Made by a program: the position numbers and the translations under genes
Part shown: one piece after another, positions 33,845 to 41,671 of the stretch
How positions within the stretch are numbered: position 1 is the first letter of the stretch
Layout of the letters: each line of letters begins with the position of its first letter
Source of the DNA: Desulfallas thermosapovorans DSM 6562
GTDB taxonomy: Bacteria > Bacillota > Desulfotomaculia > Desulfotomaculales > Desulfallaceae
NCBI RefSeq assembly: GCF_008124625.1
Contig: NZ_VNHM01000002.1
Coordinates: 1-64,000, forward strand
DNA length: 64,000 nt
Reading direction: 5' to 3'
The notes under the pieces: model-generated
Told to the model about the DNA's origin: nothing
Database searches by the model: none
What the model saw: only the letters and a program-made list of their open reading frames with translations

Positions 33845-34237
33845 ATGAATTTTAGTGATTTGTTGGACAAATGGTACCATCCCAAGCGCGAAGAGCAAGA
33901 ACAGTTACGAGATAGAATAAAGGAGCTGCAGGAATTATCCAGGCTTGCCTTGGAAATAGATAATCAACAAATATACAGAAACCTGCAAATCGAATCAAAC
34001 GAGTTGTTTATGAAATACCTGACTTACATGTTTTTTGACGGCTTGCGTTTTATTGTGCCCCATCTATTTTTGCTGGCCGTTATTACTACAAAAATTAGCT
34101 TTGTTAGCTTACCTGTAAGTCTACCCGGACTGGGCAGCGAGATTCCCATTGTTTTGGTATACCCGGTAGTTGCTATTATATTTTACATTTTGCGCAAAAA
34201 ATTTAAAAACAGAAAAGTGCAGCTGTCCAATGCTTAA
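33845..34237 (+). CDS. Unknown small membrane protein, first gene of TauE/SafE locus
   Basis: The 130-residue protein has an N-terminal charged coiled coil (about 15-50; KREEQEQLRDRIKELQELSR) and two hydrophobic segments (about 58-85 and 100-118). It ends in a basic tail (RKKFKNRK). I recognise no family. It lies 88 bp upstream of a TauE/SafE permease on the same strand, so a role with that transporter is inferred only from position. The ribosome site is AGGTGATGTAA. Confidence 0.6.
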   Translation: MNFSDLLDKWYHPKREEQEQLRDRIKELQELSRLALEIDNQQIYRNLQIESNELFMKYLTYMFFDGLRFIVPHLFLLAVITTKISFVSLPVSLPGLGSEIPIVLVYPVVAIIFYILRKKFKNRKVQLSNA

Positions 34238-34325
34238 TATATCAATGAATATGATTAAAGAACAAGCATGACGAAGGGCAGCAGCCGAGGGTGACTCGAG
34301 TAAAAAATTTTGGGGGGTTAAGTAT

Positions 34326-35267
34326 ATGGAATTTTCAGTTGCGGGTGTTTCTGTAAATCCAATTTTGCTGATTTTATGGTCTCTGTTTGTGGGTTATGTC
34401 TTCTCCACAGTGGGCGCCGCCGGTGGTATTTTAGCTGGTGTCGGTCATATTAGTATATTCGGTATGAAAAATGCTAATATGGTCAAACCAATGAACCAGG
34501 TGTTAACATTAATTAGCCCCATGATTTCGTCACCGCTGTATTTCAGGGAGCGCCGTTTGGTGGTTCCGGCCGCCATTGCCCTGGGTTTAGGCGGTATCGT
34601 GGGTGCGCTTGTTGGTTCTTATCTTTCGCATACCTACCTGCCGGATATGAATAGTTATAAGCCGTTTTTCGGTGCCATTACCCTGTTCATAGCATTAAAA
34701 ATTTGGTCTGAATTGCGTCCTTCGGCTCAGGAAAAGCAAAAGGCTGTGAAAAAGGCTAATAAAGCCTTTGAAGAAAAGGTTAAGGAACTTAAAGCGGCTG
34801 GCAGAATGAATGAACTTAAAGATATCGGCGTCAAGTTCAGTGAAATGGGCATTACTAACAATACGTTCTCATTTGCGGGTGAAACTTTCAGGTATAATGC
34901 CCTGTCGCCATTCCTCGCCGGTGGTATCGTGGCCATTATTTCGGCAGCCCTTGGCGTGGGCGGTGGTTTCCTGCTGGTTCCTTACCTGAGCAGTATTCTT
35001 GGCTTCCCCATGTTTATCGTGGCCGGTACATCCACCCTTTCCATTTTGGTATCCTCGGCCACCAGTATTGGTAACTACATCCGTATGGGCAGTAGCCTGG
35101 ACTTTGCCATGTTGGGATTCGAGGTTGTCGGTGTAATTATCGGTTCCTATCTTGGTCCCGTACTTTCTAAGTATATCAAAGGTCAATACCTCAAAATATT
35201 CCTGGCTGTGATACTGACTTACATTGGCTTGCGTTATGTTCTTTCCGCATTTGGCATTAGCATTTAA
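34326..35267 (+). CDS. TauE/SafE-family sulfite/anion permease (copy 1)
   Basis: The 313-residue protein has eight or so helices in two repeats: GAAGGILAGVGHISIFG near the N-terminus and ALGVGGGFLLVPYLSSILG in the second half. A charged central loop of about 50 residues (KKANKAFEEKVKELK) separates them. Family members export sulfite or move other small sulfur anions or organic acids. Ribosome site GGGGGG. A second copy follows 253 bp later. Confidence 0.88.
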   Translation: MEFSVAGVSVNPILLILWSLFVGYVFSTVGAAGGILAGVGHISIFGMKNANMVKPMNQVLTLISPMISSPLYFRERRLVVPAAIALGLGGIVGALVGSYLSHTYLPDMNSYKPFFGAITLFIALKIWSELRPSAQEKQKAVKKANKAFEEKVKELKAAGRMNELKDIGVKFSEMGITNNTFSFAGETFRYNALSPFLAGGIVAIISAALGVGGGFLLVPYLSSILGFPMFIVAGTSTLSILVSSATSIGNYIRMGSSLDFAMLGFEVVGVIIGSYLGPVLSKYIKGQYLKIFLAVILTYIGLRYVLSAFGISI

Positions 35268-35298
35268 TACACTTGCTATTTGCAAAGTATAACATTAT

Positions 35299-35343
35299 AA
35301 CCACTCGGTAACCCTTAATCGCGGGTTTGCCGAGTGGTTTTTT
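35299..35343 (+). terminator. Terminator after TauE/SafE copy 1
   Basis: aaccactcgg/ccgagtggtt outer stem with inner aaccc/gggtt pairing and a T run. Confidence 0.88.
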
Positions 35344-35374
35344 GTTGGGCTATAAATTAGCACCTTGGACGTTG

Positions 35375-35401
35375 GAAGCATGAGAACCGTCCCCGTGCTT
35401 C
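35375..35401. repeat. REP-like element, partial (copy 2)
   Basis: gaagca and tgcttc flank the core gagaaccgtccccg, the core of the palindromic family but without its complementary arm. Confidence 0.55.
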
Positions 35402-35422
35402 ATTTGAACCTATGTTAAAAAA

Positions 35423-35438
35423 TGTCGGTATGCGGACC
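35423..35438. promoter_or_regulatory. Near-match TGTC-N8-GACC operator before TauE/SafE copy 2
   Basis: TGTC-ggtatgcg-GACC differs from the TGTC-N8-GACA consensus in one base and lies about 85 bp before the start codon. Confidence 0.4.
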
Positions 35439-35520
35439 AAATAATGGCGCCCCGGTGACTTCTTAATTGTCAAGCATTTGATATTTTATTTAATTATAAA
35501 GACAATAAAGGAGGATAATA

Positions 35521-36462
35521 ATGGAGTTTGCGGTGGCAGGTGTAACGGTAAATCCTGTATTGTTGGTGCTATGGTCCGTTTTTGTGGGGTATGTTTATTC
35601 AACGGTGGGTGCCGCCGGCGGTATATTATCCGGGGTTGGTCATATAACCATATTCGGCATAAAGAATGCCAATATGGTTAAGCCCATGAATCAGGTACTA
35701 ACTTTAATCAGTCCGGTAATTTCAGCACCGTTGTATTTAAAGGAGCGCCGTTTGGTGGTTCCGGCGGCTATTGCCCTGGGACTGGGCGGTATTGTAGGTG
35801 CCTTGGTGGGGTCTTATCTTTCCCATACATATTTACCAAGTATGGACACATACAGACCTTTCTTTGGTGCGATTACCTTGTTAATTGCGGTTAAAATATG
35901 GCTGGAGATGCTGCCTTCCAATAAAGATAAGCAGCAATCCGTAAAAAAAGCAAACCAGGCCTTTGAAGAAAAGGTAAAGGAACTTAAGGCCGCAGGTAGA
36001 TTAAATGAGCTAAAGAATATCGGAGTTCAATTTAGTCACGTGGGTATACAAAATGAATTTACCTTTGCCGGTGAAACATTTAAGTTTAACGCGGTTAAAC
36101 CCTTCATTGCCGGTATATTGGTGGCGATATTATCCGCAGCGCTGGGGGTGGGCGGTGGTTTCTTATTGGTGCCCTTTCTGAGCAGTATGCTTGGGTTTCC
36201 CATGTTCATCGTGGCGGGCACTTCGGTGTTATCGGTATTAATCACTTCAGCCACCAGCATTATGAACTATATTCGCATGGGCAGCAGCCTGGATTTTATG
36301 CTGCTTTCCTTTGAAGTTGTTGGTGTGATAATTGGTTCCTACCTTGGCCCGACGCTGTCCAAATACATCAAAGGCCAGTATCTAAAAATATTTCTCGCTG
36401 TAATACTGACTTATATTGGTACAGGTTATATCCTGGCTACCTTTGGTATCAAGATCATCTAA
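35521..36462 (+). CDS. TauE/SafE-family sulfite/anion permease (copy 2)
   Basis: The 313-residue paralog of the preceding gene has the same length and nearly identical segments (NANMVKPMNQVLTLISP, ERRLVVPAAIALGLGGIVGA, KYIKGQYLKIFLAVILTYIG). The differences are mostly conservative. The ATG follows AAAGGAGG. It has its own upstream region with a possible Crp/Fnr-type site, so the two copies may be separately regulated. Confidence 0.88.
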   Translation: MEFAVAGVTVNPVLLVLWSVFVGYVYSTVGAAGGILSGVGHITIFGIKNANMVKPMNQVLTLISPVISAPLYLKERRLVVPAAIALGLGGIVGALVGSYLSHTYLPSMDTYRPFFGAITLLIAVKIWLEMLPSNKDKQQSVKKANQAFEEKVKELKAAGRLNELKNIGVQFSHVGIQNEFTFAGETFKFNAVKPFIAGILVAILSAALGVGGGFLLVPFLSSMLGFPMFIVAGTSVLSVLITSATSIMNYIRMGSSLDFMLLSFEVVGVIIGSYLGPTLSKYIKGQYLKIFLAVILTYIGTGYILATFGIKII

Positions 36463-36478
36463 AGCTTTGAAAAAAACT

Positions 36479-36525
36479 ACACCCGGTACAGAACCGCTTC
36501 GATGGTTTTAGGACCGGGTGTTTTC
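36479..36525. terminator. Terminator between TauE/SafE copy 2 and the HAD gene
   Basis: acacccggt/accgggtgt with inner pairing (gaaccg/ggtttt) and T run; it separates convergent genes. Confidence 0.8.
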
Positions 36526-36532
36526 TTCGGGC

Positions 36533-37003
36533 TTATAGCCGCAGCGTGGCTGTTAGGCGTTTGGGGTGTAAAAGCAACTCCAGGCCGTCGTTGATATCCT
36601 TTACCACCACATTGGCATGTTGCAGCGTACTTACAGCGGCTCCCTCGGGGCCTAGTATGACTATACCCAGGGCGGCCGTGGCCAGCATAAGCCTGTCGTT
36701 TGCACCATTACCCACAGCTGCTACGTTTTCCGCCCCTAGTTTTTCCACGTAGGCCTTTTTTTCCTCCGAGCCCACCGCTTGGTTAAGAATGTGCAGCGTA
36801 CTATTGATAATCCGGCATTCACCGGCACATTTGCCGAAGGTATCTGCGGTTAATATGTGTACTTCAATACTTTCACTCAACAAATTAAGCCTTTCAGCAA
36901 CGCCGGGCAGCAGTATACCGTCCTTGGCCAGGGTGCCGTTGTAATCCAGCACAATGTGTTTTAGTTGTAGCGGTTCTCTGCCGGGTATATCAATTTGTAT
37001 CAT
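36533..37003 (-). CDS. Soluble HAD-superfamily phosphatase (P-type-ATPase-like)
   Basis: The 156-residue protein has the HAD motifs DYNGTLA (with nucleophile Asp), a Thr in HILTADTFG and GNGANDRLML. It resembles the soluble proteins similar to the phosphorylation domain of P-type ATPases. The substrate is unknown. The ATG at 37003 follows AAGGGTGG; a GTG three codons earlier overlaps that site. Confidence 0.8.
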   Translation of the reverse strand: MIQIDIPGREPLQLKHIVLDYNGTLAKDGILLPGVAERLNLLSESIEVHILTADTFGKCAGECRIINSTLHILNQAVGSEEKKAYVEKLGAENVAAVGNGANDRLMLATAALGIVILGPEGAAVSTLQHANVVVKDINDGLELLLHPKRLTATLRL

Positions 37004-37146
37004 AAATACCACCCTTTACGAAAACAATATTCTTGGTTCATATTAGCACTGGCACGTGGTGAAAACAATGGGCAAGGGTGTGCACTTTCGCACTTCACGT
37101 TATGAGGACAAAATGGAGAAAATTTTACTTGACAGGGGGAAAGTGC

Positions 37147-37740
37147 ATGGATAGTGATATACATCAAGAGGCTATTAGTGAATGGACTAAGCGTGATGAA
37201 CTATATAAGGAACTTTCGATAGGTTATCACGGGGTACCGGAAATCAGACATGCTGAAAAAGTTCATTATTTGGGTGAATTCAGGGAAAGGGTTATCCGTT
37301 TGCTTACCAAAGCACAGGTTGCCGAGCCCGCCGTATATCCGGAAATAGTGGAATCTTTAAAAGACCGGCGGGCCACCAAAGTAGTCGCCAGCGGCGATAT
37401 CAATGACCACGCGGTGGAAAAATACCGGCTTTTGGCCGGCAAAATGGGCAAAGCTTTTACAGTAGTCCACGACCCGGCACTGCAGGGGAATGCCGGGTTG
37501 GTGGTGGTGAGTAATGATGCTGTGGATATCGAAGATATAGAAGTGCCCGACAGGAAGACAAGGCTTGCCGGGCTGGGGATACCGTTCTCCTTGGCAAATG
37601 CCGCCGGTAAAAAGGTATGCGACAAGTGCTACAAAAAAATCACCGGTGCAAGCCCGGAGGAGGCAGTTAACTACAGTGTACTCACCTTGACAGACCGCTT
37701 CTGGGGCGACCATTGCGCTGCCTGTGCTAAAAACCATTAG
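37147..37740 (+). CDS. DUF1694 (YueI-like) protein with C-terminal CxxC pairs
   Basis: The 197-residue protein has a YueI-type core (about 20-160; GVPEIRHAEKVHYLGEFRERVIRLLTKAQV). The C-terminal extension contains CDKCYKK and CAACAKNH, two CxxC pairs about 30 residues apart that could form a zinc site. Function is unknown; the core is ribosomal L7Ae-like in fold class by family knowledge. The ATG follows aggggga. The gene is single, ending at a REP-like palindrome. Confidence 0.75.
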   Translation: MDSDIHQEAISEWTKRDELYKELSIGYHGVPEIRHAEKVHYLGEFRERVIRLLTKAQVAEPAVYPEIVESLKDRRATKVVASGDINDHAVEKYRLLAGKMGKAFTVVHDPALQGNAGLVVVSNDAVDIEDIEVPDRKTRLAGLGIPFSLANAAGKKVCDKCYKKITGASPEEAVNYSVLTLTDRFWGDHCAACAKNH

Positions 37741-37743
37741 TGA

Positions 37744-37799
37744 AGCACGGGGGCGGTTCTCCTGCTTCCAACAGGAAGCGGGAGAACCGCCCCCGTGCT
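37744..37799. repeat. REP-like palindrome, copy 3; also a terminator
   Basis: A 19-bp perfect stem (37744-37762 with 37781-37799) with core gggggcggttctcc, a G/C variant of the family. It lies between convergent genes. Confidence 0.8.
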
Positions 37800-37822
37800 C
37801 CCTGCTGCTTTCCCATAGTTTT

Positions 37823-38584
37823 TTATCCTACAGCGCTGTCATTTTGGGCTGCCAAAGCTGCGCCCAGCGCCCCCACCAGTTGGGGGTCGGGAGGAATTAG
37901 CACCTCTGTACCCAGTTTCTCCTCCAGCAGAGTTATAATACAGCCGTTGTTGGCCACCCCGCCGGTGAACACCAGCGGGGGATTAAAGCCAATCCTGCGC
38001 AGCATGCCCGCTGTTCTTTCCACCACCGAAGCGTGCAGTGCCCGGGCAATGTCCTCCCGGGGGATTCCCCGGTGCAGCAGTGATACCGCCTCGGATTCGG
38101 CAAACACGGTACACATGTTGCTGATTTTAATACCATTGTCACCCGCCAGTGCCGCTGCGTTAAAGTCCTCAATGCCCGGGTAGCCCAGAGCTGCCGCCAT
38201 GACCTCCAAAAATTTTCCCGTACCGGCGGAACACCGGTCATTCATTTGAAAATCAATCACAGCGCCGTGCTCATTCAGCAGGATAACCTTGGTGTCCTGG
38301 CCGCCAATGTCCAGTATGGTACGCGCACTGGGAAAAATATGCACTGCTCCCATGGCGTGGGCTTTAATTTCCGTGACCACCCGGTGAGCAAATGCGGAGC
38401 GGGCGGCATGCCTGCCGTAGCCCGTGGCCACTATCCGGTTATATTTACCTGTAAGCAGATTTTTGGCTGTGTTCAGGGGTTCAAATCCGGTGTCCGCAAT
38501 ACTGGAGTAAGTTACCTGGCCGCCGGATACCACCACAAAACCTATGGTTCGGGATCCGATATCTATTCCAGCGTACAATACCAA
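37823..38584 (-). CDS. 2-Hydroxyacyl-CoA dehydratase/double-cubane protein activase (ASKHA ATPase)
   Basis: The 253-residue protein of the HgdC/BadF family has phosphate-binding AGIDIGSRTIGFVVV, DIGGQDTKVI, the cluster-ligand-containing NDRCSAGTGKFLEVMA and adenosine motif FTGGVANNG. The homodimer binds one [4Fe-4S] cluster and uses ATP hydrolysis to eject a low-potential electron into its partner reductase. That partner is encoded 14 bp upstream. TTG start behind gaaaggcgg. Confidence 0.92.
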   Translation of the reverse strand: MVLYAGIDIGSRTIGFVVVSGGQVTYSSIADTGFEPLNTAKNLLTGKYNRIVATGYGRHAARSAFAHRVVTEIKAHAMGAVHIFPSARTILDIGGQDTKVILLNEHGAVIDFQMNDRCSAGTGKFLEVMAAALGYPGIEDFNAAALAGDNGIKISNMCTVFAESEAVSLLHRGIPREDIARALHASVVERTAGMLRRIGFNPPLVFTGGVANNGCIITLLEEKLGTEVLIPPDPQLVGALGAALAAQNDSAVG

Positions 38585-38598
38585 CTACCGCCTTTCAG

Positions 38599-39870
38599 TT
38601 ATCCAAGCATCTCGATAAAAGCCTCCACCCGAGTTTTGAGCTGGCCGGAATCCTCCTGGTCATAGCCTGTCTCAATTTTTAACAGTGGTATGTTATGCTG
38701 CTTGAGGGTTTTTTCCACCCGGTTGGCCTCCACGGCATAGGGATCGCAGAAGGATAGTGCACAGTGGATAACCCCGTCGGCGTGGTAATCTTCAACCAGC
38801 TGAAGCAGTCTATCCATGCGTCCGGTGTTGGGGGTGAATACCGCGCAGTTGATGCCCAGGTACCTGGCGGCCAGGTTTTCCAACAAGCCATCCTTGGTCT
38901 GCCCATCCTCGGCCACTTCATTTTCAAAATAACGCAGGCCGGTGCACAACTCTTCCGCCACTATTACCGCGCCGCTGCTTTCAATGATGTGGGGCACCTT
39001 CCAGTTGGGGATGGCCATGGGCGTGCCGGTGACAATCACCCGGGGAGTCTTGCGGGGAAAAACCCCTTGGCCGGCTTTTATTTTTTCCTCCAGTTCGTCG
39101 CACAGAGCGTTGACCTTGGCAGTAAACCTGGCCACATCGTCATACATGGCTATTTGTTCAATGAGCAGGCTGTCTTTGCCGCTGATGGGTGCCGGGTCTT
39201 GTTTGCGCAGTTCGGCCAGGCGCTGCAGAGCCCGCCGTTTATTGTTGACTTCTTGGACAGCTTTGGCCAAATTATCCGCTGTTATTGTGTGGCCGGTGGC
39301 TTTCTCCACTACCCGGGCGAAATCCCGCACCTCCTCCAGCCATAGCCGACGGTCCCGGTTTTTCTTCATGTGTGGTGTTTCCATCACGTGGACCGGAATG
39401 TAGTCATTTAGTATTTCAAAGGCTTTCTTTTTACCGTCGCAGGTGGTTTCACCCACCACTATATCGCAGGATTCAAAATAGGGACAAACTTTACCCAGCT
39501 TAAAGCCCATGAATGATTTAATCAACGGGCAGATATTACGCGGCAGTACTTTTTCCGTTTCGGCCGTGCCTATTTCCACGCCGGAGCAAAGACCAATACA
39601 GATACCACCGGCCGCCCGTACAATTTCTTCGGGAACAAACACGCAAAAGGCACCGATAACTTTGCCGCCTGCCTTTTTGTGCTCTTGCAGTTCCTGGATC
39701 CTTAAACCGTGTATTTCATTAACCACAAAATCAAAGTATTCCATACCCTGCGGCCTGTTGGCCTGCGTCAGGTAAACATCGTGATAGGTGGGCGGCAACA
39801 CTTGCAACAACTGGTCGTGGGCCTCCATGTTCAATCCCAGCGTGCGCCACATCTCTTGATAGTTGTTCAT
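38599..39870 (-). CDS. Double-cubane-cluster anaerobic reductase (HgdB/BcrC superfamily)
   Basis: The 423-residue protein has cysteine motifs FCVFVPEEIVRAAGGICIGLC, PRNICPLIKSF, KVCPYFESCDIVVGETTCDGKK and a C-terminal HCALSFCDPYAVE. The single-chain architecture plus a dedicated activase matches double-cubane cluster proteins rather than two-subunit 2-hydroxyacyl-CoA dehydratases. These carry an [8Fe-9S] cluster and reduce small molecules at very low potential; the physiological substrate is not established. GGGAG precedes the ATG. Confidence 0.85.
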   Translation of the reverse strand: MNNYQEMWRTLGLNMEAHDQLLQVLPPTYHDVYLTQANRPQGMEYFDFVVNEIHGLRIQELQEHKKAGGKVIGAFCVFVPEEIVRAAGGICIGLCSGVEIGTAETEKVLPRNICPLIKSFMGFKLGKVCPYFESCDIVVGETTCDGKKKAFEILNDYIPVHVMETPHMKKNRDRRLWLEEVRDFARVVEKATGHTITADNLAKAVQEVNNKRRALQRLAELRKQDPAPISGKDSLLIEQIAMYDDVARFTAKVNALCDELEEKIKAGQGVFPRKTPRVIVTGTPMAIPNWKVPHIIESSGAVIVAEELCTGLRYFENEVAEDGQTKDGLLENLAARYLGINCAVFTPNTGRMDRLLQLVEDYHADGVIHCALSFCDPYAVEANRVEKTLKQHNIPLLKIETGYDQEDSGQLKTRVEAFIEMLG

Positions 39871-40170
39871 TTAATTAATCTCCCTTTCCAAGCAAATCTA
39901 CTTGGAATATTATAAATAAGATATTTTTGTTGCTCAAATAAAATATTTTTATATAAATGTCGGAAGTTATAAATTACTCTTTTTATAGGAGCGGAGGGCG
40001 CCTTGTTGTTCTTGCGCCGGCCTGTTTTTCTTTATTATTGGTAAATACCGTGTGCATTTTATTTTAAAGCACCGAATAATAAAAAATTTTTGTGCTGAAA
40101 GATCTATCCATAAATAAATTAAATGCTGGGGATAAAGGGTTTTTATGCTCTTTGCCGAATTAGATTGACC
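39871..40170. other. AT-rich promoter region of the activase/reductase operon and the tRNA
   Basis: No gene is seen. AT-rich sequence upstream of the reductase is followed by about 130 bp before the tRNA. TATGCT (40145-40150) could be the tRNA -10 box, but no matching -35 was found. Confidence 0.4.
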
Positions 40171-40267
40171 GGGGAGAATGGATCTGGTGGTCCCCGCGGG
40201 CTGCAAACCCGTTGGCCTGCCTGCGATCCAGGCGGGAGTCCGGTTCGATTCCGACTTCTCCCCTCCA
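40171..40267 (+). tRNA. tRNA-Sec-shaped tRNA with Cys anticodon GCA and U73 (selC*-like)
   Basis: The 97-nt gene folds with an 8-bp acceptor stem (ggggagaa/ttctcccc). The D arm has a 5-bp stem (ggatc/ggtcc) and the 4-nt loop tggt typical of tRNA-Sec. The anticodon arm gcggg-ctgcaaa-cccgt gives anticodon GCA, followed by the conserved TT. The variable arm has 8 bp (16-23 pairing with 29-36 in the 40200s), and the T arm has loop ttcgatt, 5 pairs and one bulged C at 40240. The discriminator is T and CCA is encoded. Architecture is tRNA-Sec (8/5); anticodon GCA and U73 are cysteinyl-tRNA synthetase identity elements. It probably accepts Cys, and its decoding role is unclear. It sits 24 bp before yedE. 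Confidence 0.85.
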
Positions 40268-40291
40268 AATATGTTTAAGGGGGAGGTATTA

Positions 40292-41374
40292 TTGAATAAG
40301 CAGCGGCTGTTGATTATTGCCGCCGGGGGAGTGCTGGGGTTGCTGGCGGTGATATTGGTCAAAATGGGTAACCCGGCCAACATGGGGTATTGTATCGCCT
40401 GCTTTTTGCGGGATACGACCGGCGGCCTGGGGTTGCACCGGGCTGCGCCGGTACAGTACATAAGACCCGAAATTATCGGCCTGGTGCTGGGCGCTTTTAT
40501 TGCTTCCCAGGCTACCAGGGAGTTTAGAGCCGTTGGCGGTTCCAGTTCCTTTACACGTTTTACCCTGGGCTTTTTTGCCATGATGGGCATGCTGGTGTTT
40601 CTAGGCTGCCCCGTACGGGCTGTTTTGCGGCTGGCCGGGGGAGACCTAAACGCCGGAGTGGGTCTGGCCGGTCTGGTGGCCGGGGTAGCTGTGGGGGTAT
40701 GGTTTCTTAAATCCGGATTCACCCTGGGCCGGGCTGTTCCCCAGCCGAAAAGCAATGGCTACCTTTTTTCGGCATTTATGGCGGTATTATTTATTCTTTT
40801 ACTGGCTAAACCCGCATTTTTATTTTTTAGTGAGCAAGGGCCCGGTTCCATGCATGCGCCTGTTTGGATAGCGCTGGTGGCCGGCCTGGCTGTGGGGGCT
40901 CTGGCCCAGCGTTCCCGGTTGTGCATGGTGGGCGGTATCAGGGATTTTATTATTCTGCGGGATGGACATTTATTGTATGGCTTTATCACTATATTTGTGG
41001 TGGCCCTGGCCGGAAACCTGGCTGTAGGGGCATTTAATATCGGATTTACCGGCCAGCCGGTGGCCCATACCGATGGCCTGTGGAACTTTTTGGGCATGGC
41101 GTTGGCCGGTTGGGCGGCGGTGCTGTTGGGCGGTTGCCCGCTACGGCAATTGGTGGCCGCAGCCGAAGGAAACACCGATTGTGCCGTCACTATCATAGGG
41201 CTCATGGCCGGAGCGGCCGTATCCCATAACTTTGGTCTTGCCGCCAGCCCCGACGGGGTGCCCCTGGCCGGTCAAATAGCGGTAATTTTGGGCCTGCTGG
41301 TTGTATTCGCCATAGGAATGGTGAATCGACCGGCGGTGGTGACAGGAGGTGTTAGCTTTGGAAAGGGAAGTTGA
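40292..41374 (+). CDS. yedE: YedE/FdhT-type selenium-metabolism membrane transporter
   Basis: The 360-residue, about ten-helix YeeE/YedE-family protein has two sulfur-transport repeats. The segment NMGYCIACFLRDTTGGLGLHR followed by PVQYIRPEIIGLVLGAF matches the selenium-associated YedE subgroup; further conserved cysteines are in FLGCPVRAVLR, QRSRLCMVGG and LLGGCPLRQL. It probably imports a selenium or sulfur species. The TTG at 40292 is chosen because GGGGAGG lies six bases upstream. It overlaps the following TusA/YedF-like gene by 17 bp. Confidence 0.88.
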   Translation: MNKQRLLIIAAGGVLGLLAVILVKMGNPANMGYCIACFLRDTTGGLGLHRAAPVQYIRPEIIGLVLGAFIASQATREFRAVGGSSSFTRFTLGFFAMMGMLVFLGCPVRAVLRLAGGDLNAGVGLAGLVAGVAVGVWFLKSGFTLGRAVPQPKSNGYLFSAFMAVLFILLLAKPAFLFFSEQGPGSMHAPVWIALVAGLAVGALAQRSRLCMVGGIRDFIILRDGHLLYGFITIFVVALAGNLAVGAFNIGFTGQPVAHTDGLWNFLGMALAGWAAVLLGGCPLRQLVAAAEGNTDCAVTIIGLMAGAAVSHNFGLAASPDGVPLAGQIAVILGLLVVFAIGMVNRPAVVTGGVSFGKGS

Positions 41375-41570
41375 CGCCCGGGGATTGCTGTGCCCTGAAC
41401 CCGTGCTGCTGACCAAACGGGTATTGGATAACATGAACACCGGTACTGTACGTGTGCTGGTCAGCAACGCCGCAGCCCGGGAAAATGTATCCCGCCTGGC
41501 CGAAAATAAAGGGTGGCGGGTTGATGTATCTAATCAAGGTGATGATATATTGTTGACCTTGACTAAGTAG
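41358..41570 (+). CDS. TusA/YedF-like sulfur (selenium) carrier protein
   Basis: The 70-residue protein is a complete TusA fold with the CPxP motif DARGLLCPEPVLLTK (active Cys 12). Genes next to yedE usually encode YedF, which has this domain plus a C-terminal DsrE-like part; here only the first domain exists. It would relay sulfur or selenium as a persulfide or perselenide. The TTG at 41358 follows AGGAGGTG and lies inside the end of yedE, giving translational coupling. Confidence 0.88.
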   Translation: MEREVDARGLLCPEPVLLTKRVLDNMNTGTVRVLVSNAAARENVSRLAENKGWRVDVSNQGDDILLTLTK

Positions 41571-41584
41571 TTTAAAGGAACACG

Positions 41585-41649
41585 GTGAGAAGTGCGGGGA
41601 CGGTTCCCTTGCTATCTTCGGGAAGCAAGGGAACCGTCCCCGCGCTCAC
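41585..41649. repeat. REP-like palindrome, copy 4; also a terminator
   Basis: A long stem with outer gtgag/ctcac, inner gcggggacggttcccttgct (41594-41613) and agcaagggaaccgtccccgc (41624-41643). It lies between convergent genes. Confidence 0.8.
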
Positions 41650-41671
41650 GCCTTTGTCCCGGCGTGCTTCT

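Noticed and set aside
40171-40267. Annotation as a canonical selenocysteine tRNA (selC, UCA)
   Set aside because: The anticodon loop reads ctgcaaa, giving GCA, and base 73 is U rather than G. The architecture is Sec-like but the identity elements are Cys.
40178-40291. An ATG at 40178 or 40271 as the start of yedE
   Set aside because: The first would place the coding start inside the tRNA. The second (ATG 40271) is only four bases after the CCA and has no ribosome site, whereas the TTG at 40292 has GGGGAGG at good spacing.
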